A stretch of DNA of 8,790 nucleotides from NCBI GenBank assembly GCA_013205585.1, contig JABMML010000280.1, forward strand, positions 1-8,790, given 5' to 3'. The notes beneath the pieces were generated by a model. The model was not told where the DNA came from and ran no database searches. It worked only from the letters and a program-made list of their open reading frames with translations. This document shows, piece by piece, positions 1-6,878 of this stretch (position 1 is the first letter of the stretch; every line of letters begins with the position of its first letter). A program made the position numbers and the translations under genes. The stretch is from Chitinophagaceae bacterium (lineage in GTDB: Bacteria > Bacteroidota > Bacteroidia > Chitinophagales > Chitinophagaceae).

Positions 1-32
1 GCTGTAATCAAATATCTTTTTGGCGTGTTCAT
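1..32 (-). CDS. metG: Methionyl-tRNA synthetase, N-terminal fragment (partial)
   Basis: Reading the minus strand from an ATG at 32-30 gives MNTPKRYLITA, running off the left edge with ten complete codons and the first two bases of an eleventh. The KRYLITA string matches the usual beginning of bacterial methionyl-tRNA synthetase, where it forms the first beta strand of the Rossmann catalytic domain just before the ALPYANG/HIGH region. That enzyme charges initiator and elongator tRNA-Met in the cytoplasm. The start is supported by a perfect TAnnTTTG box five bases upstream. With so few residues the identity rests on a short remembered motif, so another nucleotide-binding protein is possible. 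That a minus-strand gene starts here is more secure than its name. Confidence 0.6.
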   Translation of the reverse strand, partial: MNTPKRYLIT

Positions 33-37
33 TGCAG

Positions 38-68
38 CAAAAGTACTTAATATTGTGGTATGATTCAA
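38..68 (-). promoter_or_regulatory. Promoter for the leftward metG-like gene
   Basis: On the minus strand TACTTTTG (plus 38-45) fits the Bacteroidota -7 consensus TAnnTTTG exactly. A TTG (plus 66-68) lies 20 bases further upstream, within the range known for the -33 element of the phylum's primary sigma factor. Only five bases separate the box from the ATG at 32, so the transcript would have almost no leader. The -33 element falls inside the first codons of the divergent peptidase gene. Confidence 0.6.
48..55 (+). promoter_or_regulatory. Putative -7 box for the S66 peptidase
   Basis: TAATATTG matches TAnnTTTG with one mismatch and ends four bases before the ATG at 60. No good -33 element is seen at the ideal distance; a TTTG at 19-22 is 25 bases away. 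It sits two bases from the opposing metG box, so the two promoters would compete for the same DNA. Confidence 0.4.
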
Positions 69-962
69 CCGTCTCATCTTAGGCAGGGCGATACTATTGG
101 CATTGTATGCCCATCGGGTAATATTCACTTAGAAAAAGTGCAAATTTGCATTCAAACCCTTGAAAAATGGGGCTATTCAGTAAAATTGGGTACAACGGTG
201 GGAGCTAAAAAGGATAGCTTTTCGGGCACAGATACTGAAAGAGCAGCCGACTTGCAATCAATGCTAGATGACACCTCTGTGAAGGCCATACTCTGCGCTA
301 GGGGTGGTTATGGAGCTAGTAGAATTATAGGCACAATGAATTTTAAGCATTTCAATGAGCAGCCAAAATGGGTGATTGGCTTTAGTGATATTACGGTTTT
401 ACATGCAGCAATTTTAAAACAAAATTGCATGAGTATACATGGCCCCATGGCTGCTGCCTTTGCGAAGGGAGTGGAAGGCGAGCCTTATATTCAATCCTTA
501 AAACAAGTACTGGAAGGAGAAAAAACGAAGTACAAGATTCCCGCGCATTCCATGAATACTTTAGGTAATGCTAAAGCGGAACTGGTGGGTGGAAATTTAT
601 GCATACTTGCACATTTAATTGGTTCAAAAAACGCCATTGATACAAGCGGAAAAATTTTGTTTTTAGAAGATGTGGGGGAGTATCATTATAATATTGACCG
701 CTTAATGATACAATGTAAAAATGCAGGTCTGTTTGATAAATTGGCGGGTTTGGTCATTGGGGGTTTTACAGATTTAAAAGACCCAGCTTCCGATTTTGGT
801 GCCACGGCTTATGATATTATCAAAGAGCATATTTCAGGGTACACTTATCCTATTTGTTTCGATTTTCCGATTAGTCATAGCCTTCCAAACTATGCCATCA
901 AACAGGGGCAGCAGTATAGTCTAGAGATTTCCGAGGCAGGCGTTAGTTTGCAGGAAGCCTAG
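60..962 (+). CDS. LD-carboxypeptidase, peptidase family S66 (LdcA/MccF type)
   Basis: This 300-residue protein has the length and layout of S66 serine peptidases, which remove the terminal D-Ala from muropeptide tetrapeptides (LdcA, murein recycling) or hydrolyse microcin C-like compounds (MccF). The N-terminal domain opens with LRQGDTIGIVCPSG and contains RGGYGASR at 81-88. The nucleophile motif GFSDIT places Ser109 as catalytic. Glu203 in LFLED and His273 in ISHSLPN complete the Ser-Glu-His triad. There is no signal peptide, which fits a cytoplasmic recycling enzyme acting on imported muropeptides. The ATG at 60 was chosen because the first residues align with family N-termini and a promoter-like box lies just upstream. 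It is divergent from metG and transcribed alone or with the next gene. LdcA activity is more likely than MccF in a housekeeping context, but sequence alone does not separate them. Confidence 0.9.
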   Translation: MIQPSHLRQGDTIGIVCPSGNIHLEKVQICIQTLEKWGYSVKLGTTVGAKKDSFSGTDTERAADLQSMLDDTSVKAILCARGGYGASRIIGTMNFKHFNEQPKWVIGFSDITVLHAAILKQNCMSIHGPMAAAFAKGVEGEPYIQSLKQVLEGEKTKYKIPAHSMNTLGNAKAELVGGNLCILAHLIGSKNAIDTSGKILFLEDVGEYHYNIDRLMIQCKNAGLFDKLAGLVIGGFTDLKDPASDFGATAYDIIKEHISGYTYPICFDFPISHSLPNYAIKQGQQYSLEISEAGVSLQEA

Positions 963-1041
963 AATTTTACAGTTTTTTAACCTTTTTACTAAACTAGCGT
1001 TAATATTAATTTTTAGCGATTAAGCAATATAATTATTGCCT

Positions 1042-1049
1042 TAAATTTG
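1042..1049 (+). promoter_or_regulatory. -7 promoter box upstream of the secreted protein gene
   Basis: TAAATTTG is a perfect TAnnTTTG match 19 bases before the ATG at 1069. No clear TTG -33 element is seen at 17-23 bases. The rest of the 106-base spacer is AT-rich and carries a TTAATATTAA palindrome (1000-1009) and two TAGCG copies 19 bases apart (995 and 1014). No convincing terminator for the upstream gene is visible. Confidence 0.45.
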
Positions 1050-1068
1050 TATTATAAAATTCAAAACT

Positions 1069-2640
1069 ATGAAGAAGTCTTTTTTAACTATTTCCTTGTC
1101 CTTATTATTAGGTTTGCAATTTTTATTTGCACAATCTTATGAAGTAGCGGGTATTGAAAAATCTGATAAGGAAGATATGCAGTATGAAGTTTTAGGAAAA
1201 GTAGGAAGCCGTTATTGGATTTATAAAAATGTGGGAGGTATTGCCACTATTGCACAGTATAATGATAGAATGCAACTAGTGAAGCAAAACGATTTATCCT
1301 TTATCAAAACCACGAATTTAAATGGTATTGAATTTATAACGAATGCTAATAATGTATACGTATTTTTTCAGTTCCAAGTAAAGGCAACAGTGTATGCTGC
1401 GGTGGCTGAATTAAATAGCGATGGCTTACTCGTGGGTAGTCCAAGAATTGTTGATTCTGCAGATAAAATAAAACCAGGTACGGGTGTGAAAGTTTTTAAT
1501 TTATTAGAAAGTGAGGACCGTCAAAAAATGGTCATTTTTAGTGTAAATACTACAAATGCTAATTCTATTAAAGTAAGAGCCATTACCTTAAATAAAAATA
1601 TTGAAAATATTAATGATGCTGAAATTAGTATTAATTCAACTGATAAAAAATCTAGTTTATCAGATTTTGCATTAGATAATAATGGTAATTTATTTTGTTT
1701 GAGAAATCAGACGCAAGCAAATATGCCACCAGCGGTAAGTTTATTGTATTTATCTGCAACTGGTGCCGAGGTAGTGGAGTCGTCTATTTTAAATAATAGT
1801 TTATTGTTAGATGAGATAAGAGTTAAAATTGATAATAAAACAGGACATGTTATTTTGAATTCTTATTATGCGACTACTCAAAAAGGAAATATCGAAGGTT
1901 TGTATTCTTATATATGGGATATAAATGCAAAGCAGGAAATACTTACAAATTCTAATCGATTCACCGATGCGGTAAGAGCTTTAGTAACCAACAAGAGAAA
2001 TTTAAAAGGTGCTTTTGATATGTTTTATTTAGATAAAGTAAGCACACAGGCCGACGGTAGTTTTGTGGTAGTGAGTGAGGCTGCAGCATCTTATTCAAAT
2101 AGAAATATGTTTTCAAGATGGGATTATTTTTATGGTGGCCCTTTCTACAATCCCTTTATGTTTAATTATTGGAACAGACCCTTTGGTTTTTACCCATGGG
2201 CTAGATTTGGCTGGGGTCCTAGCCTTTTTATGTGGAATAGATGGATGAACCCTTATGCTTCTTTTGGCTATCCTAGTGTTACTTATAATGCCAATAATAT
2301 TGCTTTATTATCCTTTGATATCAAAGGAAATTTACAATGGGTAAAAACAATCGATAAAAAACAAACCGATCAAAATGTTGACCAGTTTATTGGCTATGGC
2401 AGTATAGAGAATGAGGCGGGTATGAGTTTTGTGTATCACCAAAAGCAAAAAGGAGTAAATCAGTTAATAGTGAATACGCTTTCTAAAGAGGGTCAATTAG
2501 TAAAAGGCAATTCTATTATTTTGAATGAAAAAAATTACGAGTGGATGCCAAAAAGCTTAAAGCAAGTGGGGGCGCATGAAGCTATTTTGCCTTATCAGTT
2601 TAAAAATAAAATTGGATTCGCTAAAATTCAAATTAAATAA
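1069..2640 (+). CDS. Secreted protein of unknown function with aromatic-rich insert
   Basis: I do not recognise a named family. The 523-residue product starts with a clear signal peptide (MKK, then a hydrophobic stretch, predicted cleavage after the Ala of LFAQ near residue 21), so it is exported to the periplasm or beyond. It has no lipobox, no membrane segment after the signal and no C-terminal sorting domain that I can see. The body is rich in short beta-like stretches (for example LLYLSATGAEVVESSIL and IALLSFDIKGNLQWVKTI), compatible with a beta-propeller, but this is inference. Residues 348-402 are extraordinary: about 23 of 55 are aromatic, with six Trp (351, 368, 377, 382, 389, 392) interspersed with Gly, Pro, Asn and Arg. 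The DUF6427 gene starts six bases after the stop, so the two are very likely co-transcribed and perhaps translationally coupled. Confidence 0.85.
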   Translation: MKKSFLTISLSLLLGLQFLFAQSYEVAGIEKSDKEDMQYEVLGKVGSRYWIYKNVGGIATIAQYNDRMQLVKQNDLSFIKTTNLNGIEFITNANNVYVFFQFQVKATVYAAVAELNSDGLLVGSPRIVDSADKIKPGTGVKVFNLLESEDRQKMVIFSVNTTNANSIKVRAITLNKNIENINDAEISINSTDKKSSLSDFALDNNGNLFCLRNQTQANMPPAVSLLYLSATGAEVVESSILNNSLLLDEIRVKIDNKTGHVILNSYYATTQKGNIEGLYSYIWDINAKQEILTNSNRFTDAVRALVTNKRNLKGAFDMFYLDKVSTQADGSFVVVSEAAASYSNRNMFSRWDYFYGGPFYNPFMFNYWNRPFGFYPWARFGWGPSLFMWNRWMNPYASFGYPSVTYNANNIALLSFDIKGNLQWVKTIDKKQTDQNVDQFIGYGSIENEAGMSFVYHQKQKGVNQLIVNTLSKEGQLVKGNSIILNEKNYEWMPKSLKQVGAHEAILPYQFKNKIGFAKIQIK

Positions 2641-2646
2641 TAGCTG

Positions 2647-3618
2647 GTGGTTTTTTTATTCAAAGACAGGTCCGATCTTAACTTAATTTTTTTACTGCTA
2701 TTAAGTGTTGCGCTGCATTTTCATGTGTTGATGCAACCGCCCTTAGTAATTGCGAATGAATCAGATGGTTTATTATCTTATTTTTTGCTGCACTATATTC
2801 AACCTTTGTCACCTTTAGTATTAATAGTATTATTTCATACAATTTTATTAAGTCAAGCCATTCGATTAAATATGTTGCTGAGTAACTTTAAAATGTTTCA
2901 GCAAATTAGTTATATACCTGCCTTTACTTATATTATTTTAACAGCCATGTTTCCTTATTGGGATGTAATTAGTGCTGGATTAATTGCTAATTCTTTAGTC
3001 ATTTGGATACTCGTAAAGTTGCTACGCTTATACGATCAAAACCAACCCAAGACCTTAGAATTTAATATTGGTTTAATCGTGGGGCTTTCTATTATCTTGT
3101 ACGAGCCCATTGCTATATTAATACCTCTAGTTTTGTTTGCACTCGTTATTATTAGACCTTTCAAATTAGCAGAATGGTTGGTGCTTATGATGGGCGTGCT
3201 ACTTCCTTTTTATTTTATTTTTACCTATGTTTTTTTAACAGGCAATATTGCCGATTTTAGACAATTTTTACCCAAGTTAGACTGGAAAAATCCATTGATA
3301 CAACCTGGCTTCAATGTCATTTTAGCTTTAATTGTAATGGGGGTTCAATTAATAGCAGGCTTTTTTTATTGGAATGAACAACAGGCTCGCTTTATCATTC
3401 AGGTTAGAAAATATTGGGGAGTCATATTCTTACTGCTCATTCTTACTTTTTTTCAACCCGTTCTTTTTTCTGTACAAGCCTTATACGCATCTGCTATTGT
3501 CATAGCACCCTTGGCCAGCTTTATAAGTTTTGCCTATGCTACACCCAAAAGGCTGCTCATACCCAACCTTTTATTCTGGGCAGCGGCAGCAGTTATTGTG
3601 TATAACCACCTTGGCTAA
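2647..3618 (+). CDS. DUF6427 family multi-pass membrane protein
   Basis: This 323-residue protein is almost entirely hydrophobic, with about ten predicted membrane segments (roughly 11-28, 53-72, 88-103, 106-127, 139-155, 156-170, 176-197, 222-241, 257-277 and 280-320). It resembles, from memory, the Bacteroidota family DUF6427. Shared features include the N-terminal DLNLIFLLLL stretch, a polar ESDGLL motif at 38-43, IQPLSPL, SYIPAFTYIILTAMFP around 88-103, and IIRPFKLAEW around 168-177. Older databases sometimes call such proteins carotene monooxygenase, which I would not adopt; no catalytic motif is apparent. The function is unknown and the location is the inner membrane. The start is a GTG six bases after the upstream stop. 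The next in-frame Met (residue 29) would delete the first membrane segment, so GTG is preferred. Its tight linkage to the secreted aromatic-rich protein suggests an envelope role. Confidence 0.8.
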   Translation: MVFLFKDRSDLNLIFLLLLSVALHFHVLMQPPLVIANESDGLLSYFLLHYIQPLSPLVLIVLFHTILLSQAIRLNMLLSNFKMFQQISYIPAFTYIILTAMFPYWDVISAGLIANSLVIWILVKLLRLYDQNQPKTLEFNIGLIVGLSIILYEPIAILIPLVLFALVIIRPFKLAEWLVLMMGVLLPFYFIFTYVFLTGNIADFRQFLPKLDWKNPLIQPGFNVILALIVMGVQLIAGFFYWNEQQARFIIQVRKYWGVIFLLLILTFFQPVLFSVQALYASAIVIAPLASFISFAYATPKRLLIPNLLFWAAAAVIVYNHLG

Positions 3619-3655
3619 GTGAAAAATTTAACAGCGTCTTTTTGAGGGTTTTTGG

Positions 3656-3663
3656 TACCTTTG
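3656..3663 (+). promoter_or_regulatory. -7 promoter box upstream of purQ
   Basis: TACCTTTG matches TAnnTTTG exactly and lies 32 bases before the purQ ATG. A TTTAACA at 3627-3633 sits 22 bases upstream and could act as a weak -33 element. The box lies between the arms of an inverted repeat, CTAAGTG (3615-3621) and CACTTAG (3665-3671). This suggests purQ can be transcribed independently of the DUF6427 gene. Confidence 0.5.
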
Positions 3664-3695
3664 GCACTTAGTTTTAAGCATTAAAAAATTTAGCT

Positions 3696-4358
3696 ATGAA
3701 GTTTGGTGTATTAGTTTTCCCAGGTTCGAATTGCGATAGAGATATGCAAGATGCATTAGAAAAGGATTTGGGTTATCCTGTTGAAATGTTATGGCATAAG
3801 GACAACGATTTATCTCATTTCACCACTGATGATTGCATTGTGCTTCCAGGCGGATTTTCTTATGGAGATTATTTACGTTGTGGGGCTATTGCTAAATTTA
3901 GTCCGATGATGAAATCGGTGATTGAGTTCGCTAATAAAGGAGGTAAAGTATTAGGGGTTTGTAATGGCTTTCAAATTCTATGCGAATCTGGTTTATTACC
4001 CGGCGCTTTATTGCAAAATGCCAATCAGCAGTTTATATGTAAAAATGTATTTATTAAAACAGATAAAAGTGAGGCTTTGCAAATACCCATTGCGCATGGG
4101 GAAGGAAGATATTATGCAGACGAAGCCACTTTAACGCATTTAGAAAAAAACAATCAAATATTATTTCGCTACTGTTCTGCAAATGGTAAAGTAGGTGGAA
4201 CAGCGAACCCTAATGGATCTACAATGGATATCGCAGGTATTTGTAATGATAAGCGTAATGTATTTGGAATGATGCCGCATCCAGAGCGCGCTACCTCAAA
4301 TGCATTAAGTAATATAGATGGTAAAAAAGTATTTGAAATACTGGGATTGAAGAACTAG
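3696..4358 (+). CDS. purQ: Phosphoribosylformylglycinamidine synthase subunit PurQ (glutaminase)
   Basis: PurQ is the class I glutamine amidotransferase subunit of FGAM synthase. It releases ammonia from glutamine for PurL, which converts FGAR to FGAM in the fourth step of de novo purine synthesis in the cytoplasm. The 220-residue length is normal for the separate, Bacillus-type subunit. Visible motifs are [15 protein letters not shown] at the N-terminus, [21 protein letters not shown] (50-70), the nucleophile Cys89 in GVCNGFQIL, and His195 and Glu197 in MMPHPERA, giving an intact Cys-His-Glu triad. A separate PurQ implies small PurL and PurS partners elsewhere; no other pur gene lies in this window. 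It has its own promoter-like box and its stop codon sits inside a terminator-like hairpin, so it may be a single-gene transcript with some read-through to the dsbD pair. Confidence 0.96.
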   Translation: MKFGVLVFPGSNCDRDMQDALEKDLGYPVEMLWHKDNDLSHFTTDDCIVLPGGFSYGDYLRCGAIAKFSPMMKSVIEFANKGGKVLGVCNGFQILCESGLLPGALLQNANQQFICKNVFIKTDKSEALQIPIAHGEGRYYADEATLTHLEKNNQILFRYCSANGKVGGTANPNGSTMDIAGICNDKRNVFGMMPHPERATSNALSNIDGKKVFEILGLKN

Positions 4359-4385
4359 AATGGTTCTTTCAATCTAGTATTTTTA
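4345..4385 (+). terminator. Terminator-like hairpin overlapping the purQ stop
   Basis: GATTGAAGAAC (4345-4355) pairs with GTTCTTTCAATC (4363-4374) apart from one bulged T, with a seven-base loop containing the TAG stop codon. The stem is followed by TAGTATTTTTA, a short T-rich tail. The geometry fits intrinsic termination, though the tail is weaker than ideal. It would separate purQ from the dsbD pair, for which no strong promoter is seen in the 46-base gap. Confidence 0.55.
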
Positions 4386-4404
4386 ACAATTTAGAATTAA
4401 CCGT

Positions 4405-4854
4405 ATGAAAAAATTATTAGTCTTGTTTTGTGCTGTAGTATTCGTATTCAATGTAAATGCTCAAAAAACGAATCCAGTAAAATGGAGTTTTACAGCTGTT
4501 AAAAAAACGGACAAACAATATGAACTAGTAGCCACAGCAACAATAGATGCCTCATGGCATATCTATTCTCAGTTTGTAAGTGGCGGGCCTATTCCTACCA
4601 ATTTTACTTTTAGTAAAAACCCACTTATTCAATTAGCGGGTAAAACAAAGGAAAAAGGGAAATTGCAAAAAATGTATGATAAAAATTTCAAAACAGAGCT
4701 TAGCTTTTTTAGTGATAAAGTCGATTTTGTGCAAACAGTCAATTTAAAAGTAGCTAGTAAAACTAATTTAGTGGGAGTGGTGGAATATAGTGTTTGTAAC
4801 GATGACCGTTGCTTACCCCCAGTAAAGGTTCCTTTTGAAGTGGCCTTGAATTAA
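4405..4854 (+). CDS. Stand-alone DsbD N-terminal-like periplasmic redox domain
   Basis: The 149-residue product has a signal peptide (MKKLLVLFCAVVFVFNVNA, cleavage before Gln20) followed by one immunoglobulin-like domain resembling the N-terminal domain of DsbD (DsbD_N). In E. coli DsbD that domain receives electrons from the C-terminal thioredoxin domain and hands them to DsbC, CcmG or DsbG. Shared signatures are ASWHIYSQ (49-56) and the C-terminal SVCNDDRCLPP, which holds Cys131 and Cys136. These correspond to the redox pair Cys103 and Cys109 of E. coli, here as C-x4-C. There is no membrane segment after the signal, so it should be soluble in the periplasm. It lies 20 bases upstream of dsbD and is surely in the same operon. 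Its likely role is to take electrons from DsbD, whose own N-domain lacks these cysteines; this role is inference. Confidence 0.85.
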   Translation: MKKLLVLFCAVVFVFNVNAQKTNPVKWSFTAVKKTDKQYELVATATIDASWHIYSQFVSGGPIPTNFTFSKNPLIQLAGKTKEKGKLQKMYDKNFKTELSFFSDKVDFVQTVNLKVASKTNLVGVVEYSVCNDDRCLPPVKVPFEVALN

Positions 4855-4874
4855 TCCAATTTTAATTTTTTATT

Positions 4875-6803
4875 TTGAATAAAATACTGGTCTTCTTTGC
4901 ATTTTTAATCAGTTCACATATTGGGCTTTCACTGCAAGCACAAACACCTATTACTATTACTGCCAAGGCAGAAGTGGTGAATGATAGTAGCTATACTATT
5001 AAAGCAAATATAGAAATTAAAGAAGGCTGGCATGTTTACGGAGCTAACCCAGATGGCTTAAATGCACCTGAATTAAGTTCAAAAATTGAAACAGCCAAAT
5101 TTCAGAACAAGGCTGTTTTTTCTACTAAGCCAACAGAAGAAAAAGATATTTTATTTACCAAGGCCTTTGTTTTCAATAAACCATTTGAGCTAACGCAAAA
5201 TATAATCATTGGTGGTTTTCAACCCGATAGTTTGCAACTTATAATGTTATTGAATGTTGCCAAGGCCGATTCATTTCTTAGTTTGGAAATTCCATTATCG
5301 GTAGCACTTGCGAATGGAACGAAGGTAGCTGGTTTTCAAATATTATTACCTGCTGGCGCCACCGAAGCCCCAAGCGATGCCTGTGGCTCGGCTACTGCAA
5401 CAACGAATAGCAGTTCAAGTCCTTGGGAATTATTACTACTTGGTTTTCTAGGAGGTTTAATTGCCTTAATCACGCCTTGTGTATTTCCTATGATACCTGT
5501 AACGGTTTCGTTTTTTACCAAGAGGTCTAAAACTAGAAAGCAAGGAATTAAAAACGGATTATTATACGGGGTAAGTATATTTTTAATTTATGTATTAGCT
5601 AGTTTGCCCTTTCATATAGTGGGTAATGTGCAACCAGAAATTTTTAATAGTATTTCAACGAACCCTTGGTTGAATATTATTTTCTTTATCATATTTATAT
5701 TTTTCAGTATTTCCTTTTTTGGATTTTTTGAAATTAGTTTACCTAGTGGTATAGCCAATAAGGCCGATTCCAAAAGTGGATTGGGTAGTTTAGCAGGCAT
5801 ATTTTTTATGGCTATTACACTAGCTATCGTTTCTTTCTCCTGCACGGGCCCTATATTAGGAACCTTACTGGTGGGCTCTTTACAAGGTGGTGCTTGGGCT
5901 TTAACCTATGGTATGGCAGGTTTTGGATTGGCCTTAGCCTTGCCTTTTTCTTTATTTGCTATATTCCCTCAATGGTTACAAAGTTTACCTAAATCGGGTG
6001 GCTGGTTAGATACTGTTAAAAAAGTATTGGCCTTTTTAGAATTGGCATTGGCATTTAAATTTTTATCCAATGCCGACCTAGTGCAACATTGGGGACTACT
6101 TAAAAGAGAAGTGTTCTTAGGTATTTGGGCTATCATTAGCATTGCACTTGCACTTTATTTAATAGGAAAATTATTATTACCTCATGATGTAAAAGGCGAG
6201 AAAATTTCAAGTGCTAGAAAAATAGGTGCTGGTATAGCCTTCGCTTTTGGTATTATTTTAATAGTGGGTATGGCGCCAAAGAATACTTATTTATTAAAAT
6301 TCTTAAGTGGCTTCCCGCCTCCAACCCATTATAGTTTATTCACTGATAAAAACGAGGCGCATGGCTTGCAAGCAAATGTGGTGAATGATTACGAAAAGGC
6401 CCTGCAGTTATCTAAGCTATCAAAAAAACCTATACTTATTGATTTTACAGGATGGGCCTGCGTGAATTGTCGTAAGATGGAAGAAAATGTTTGGACCGAT
6501 CCTGCAGTGATGAGCTTTATACAAAATAATTTCATACTCGTTTCTTTATATGTAGATGATAAGGCATTACTTCCTGTTGATAAGCGCTTCACTTATACTA
6601 CTAAGGCAGGAGATAAAAAAGAGATAACAAGTATTGGTGATTTATGGGCAACCTTTCAAGCTGAAAACTTTAATCAGTCTTCGCAGCCATTATATGTAGT
6701 CATGAGCCCTGATCAAAAAATATTATCCAACCCAGTAGGCTATACGCCCAATGCTACGGAGTATTTTAATTGGCTAAAATGTAGCATCAGCCAAGCAAAC
6801 TAG
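4875..6803 (+). CDS. dsbD: Thiol:disulfide interchange protein DsbD (N-domain lacking redox Cys)
   Basis: The 642-residue protein moves reducing power from cytoplasmic thioredoxin to the periplasm. Layout: signal peptide (cleavage near Ala22), a DsbD_N-like domain (about 23-150), a linker with a lone Cys170, a CcdA-like membrane domain of about eight segments (184-467), and a C-terminal thioredoxin-like domain (about 500-642). The membrane redox cysteines are Cys202 in ITPCVFPMIP and Cys323 in SFSCTGPILG. The thioredoxin site is Cys529-Val-Asn-Cys532 in GWACVNCRKM, with a likely cis-proline at 605. The N-domain keeps GWHVYG (51-56), but Ala129 and Phe134 stand where the redox pair should be. 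The start is TTG at 4875. No upstream ATG exists in frame, and this start gives a complete signal peptide. It forms an operon with the preceding gene, and a strong hairpin terminator follows. Confidence 0.93.
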   Translation: MNKILVFFAFLISSHIGLSLQAQTPITITAKAEVVNDSSYTIKANIEIKEGWHVYGANPDGLNAPELSSKIETAKFQNKAVFSTKPTEEKDILFTKAFVFNKPFELTQNIIIGGFQPDSLQLIMLLNVAKADSFLSLEIPLSVALANGTKVAGFQILLPAGATEAPSDACGSATATTNSSSSPWELLLLGFLGGLIALITPCVFPMIPVTVSFFTKRSKTRKQGIKNGLLYGVSIFLIYVLASLPFHIVGNVQPEIFNSISTNPWLNIIFFIIFIFFSISFFGFFEISLPSGIANKADSKSGLGSLAGIFFMAITLAIVSFSCTGPILGTLLVGSLQGGAWALTYGMAGFGLALALPFSLFAIFPQWLQSLPKSGGWLDTVKKVLAFLELALAFKFLSNADLVQHWGLLKREVFLGIWAIISIALALYLIGKLLLPHDVKGEKISSARKIGAGIAFAFGIILIVGMAPKNTYLLKFLSGFPPPTHYSLFTDKNEAHGLQANVVNDYEKALQLSKLSKKPILIDFTGWACVNCRKMEENVWTDPAVMSFIQNNFILVSLYVDDKALLPVDKRFTYTTKAGDKKEITSIGDLWATFQAENFNQSSQPLYVVMSPDQKILSNPVGYTPNATEYFNWLKCSISQAN

Positions 6804-6817
6804 CTAGGCTAGAATTT

Positions 6818-6843
6818 AAAAAAGCTCCTTATGGAGCTTTTTT
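6818..6843. terminator. Intrinsic terminator after dsbD, bidirectional
   Basis: A perfect 11-base inverted repeat, AAAAAAGCTCC (6818-6828) and GGAGCTTTTTT (6833-6843), encloses a TTAT loop. The GC-containing core and T-run are classical for Rho-independent termination. The matching A-run on the left arm lets it act in both directions, which suits the convergent dsbD and sigma factor genes. Confidence 0.85.
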
Positions 6844-6845
6844 AA

Positions 6846-6871
6846 TAAATCATTAGAGGGTTAAATCATTA
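6846..6871 (+). repeat. Two direct copies of TAAATCATTA
   Basis: TAAATCATTA occurs at 6846-6855 and again at 6862-6871, 16 bases apart. The AATCATT core recurs in both arms of the adjoining inverted repeat (6879-6917). The function is unknown, and chance in AT-rich DNA is possible. Confidence 0.5.
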
Positions 6872-6878
6872 TAGTAGT

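Noticed and set aside
995..1020. TAGCG direct repeats and the TTAATATTAA palindrome before the secreted protein gene
   Set aside because: The units are short and AT-rich, and such matches are expected by chance; noted under the promoter entry only.
3414..3605. Plus-strand open frame of 63 residues inside the DUF6427 gene
   Set aside because: It is an alternative frame of a clear membrane protein gene, with a composition typical of a shifted frame.
4405..4440. Possible lipoprotein signal from Cys9 in the stand-alone DsbD_N protein
   Set aside because: The Cys lies within the hydrophobic core of the signal peptide, too early and followed by more hydrophobic residues; an ordinary cleavage site follows at Ala19.
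5336..5845. Two minus-strand open frames (5336-5521, 5612-5845) opposite dsbD
   Set aside because: They lie wholly inside the well-supported dsbD coding region and their products have no recognisable motif.
6389..6592. Minus-strand open frame opposite the thioredoxin domain of dsbD
   Set aside because: It is an antisense shadow of the conserved CVNC region; no promoter or motif supports it.
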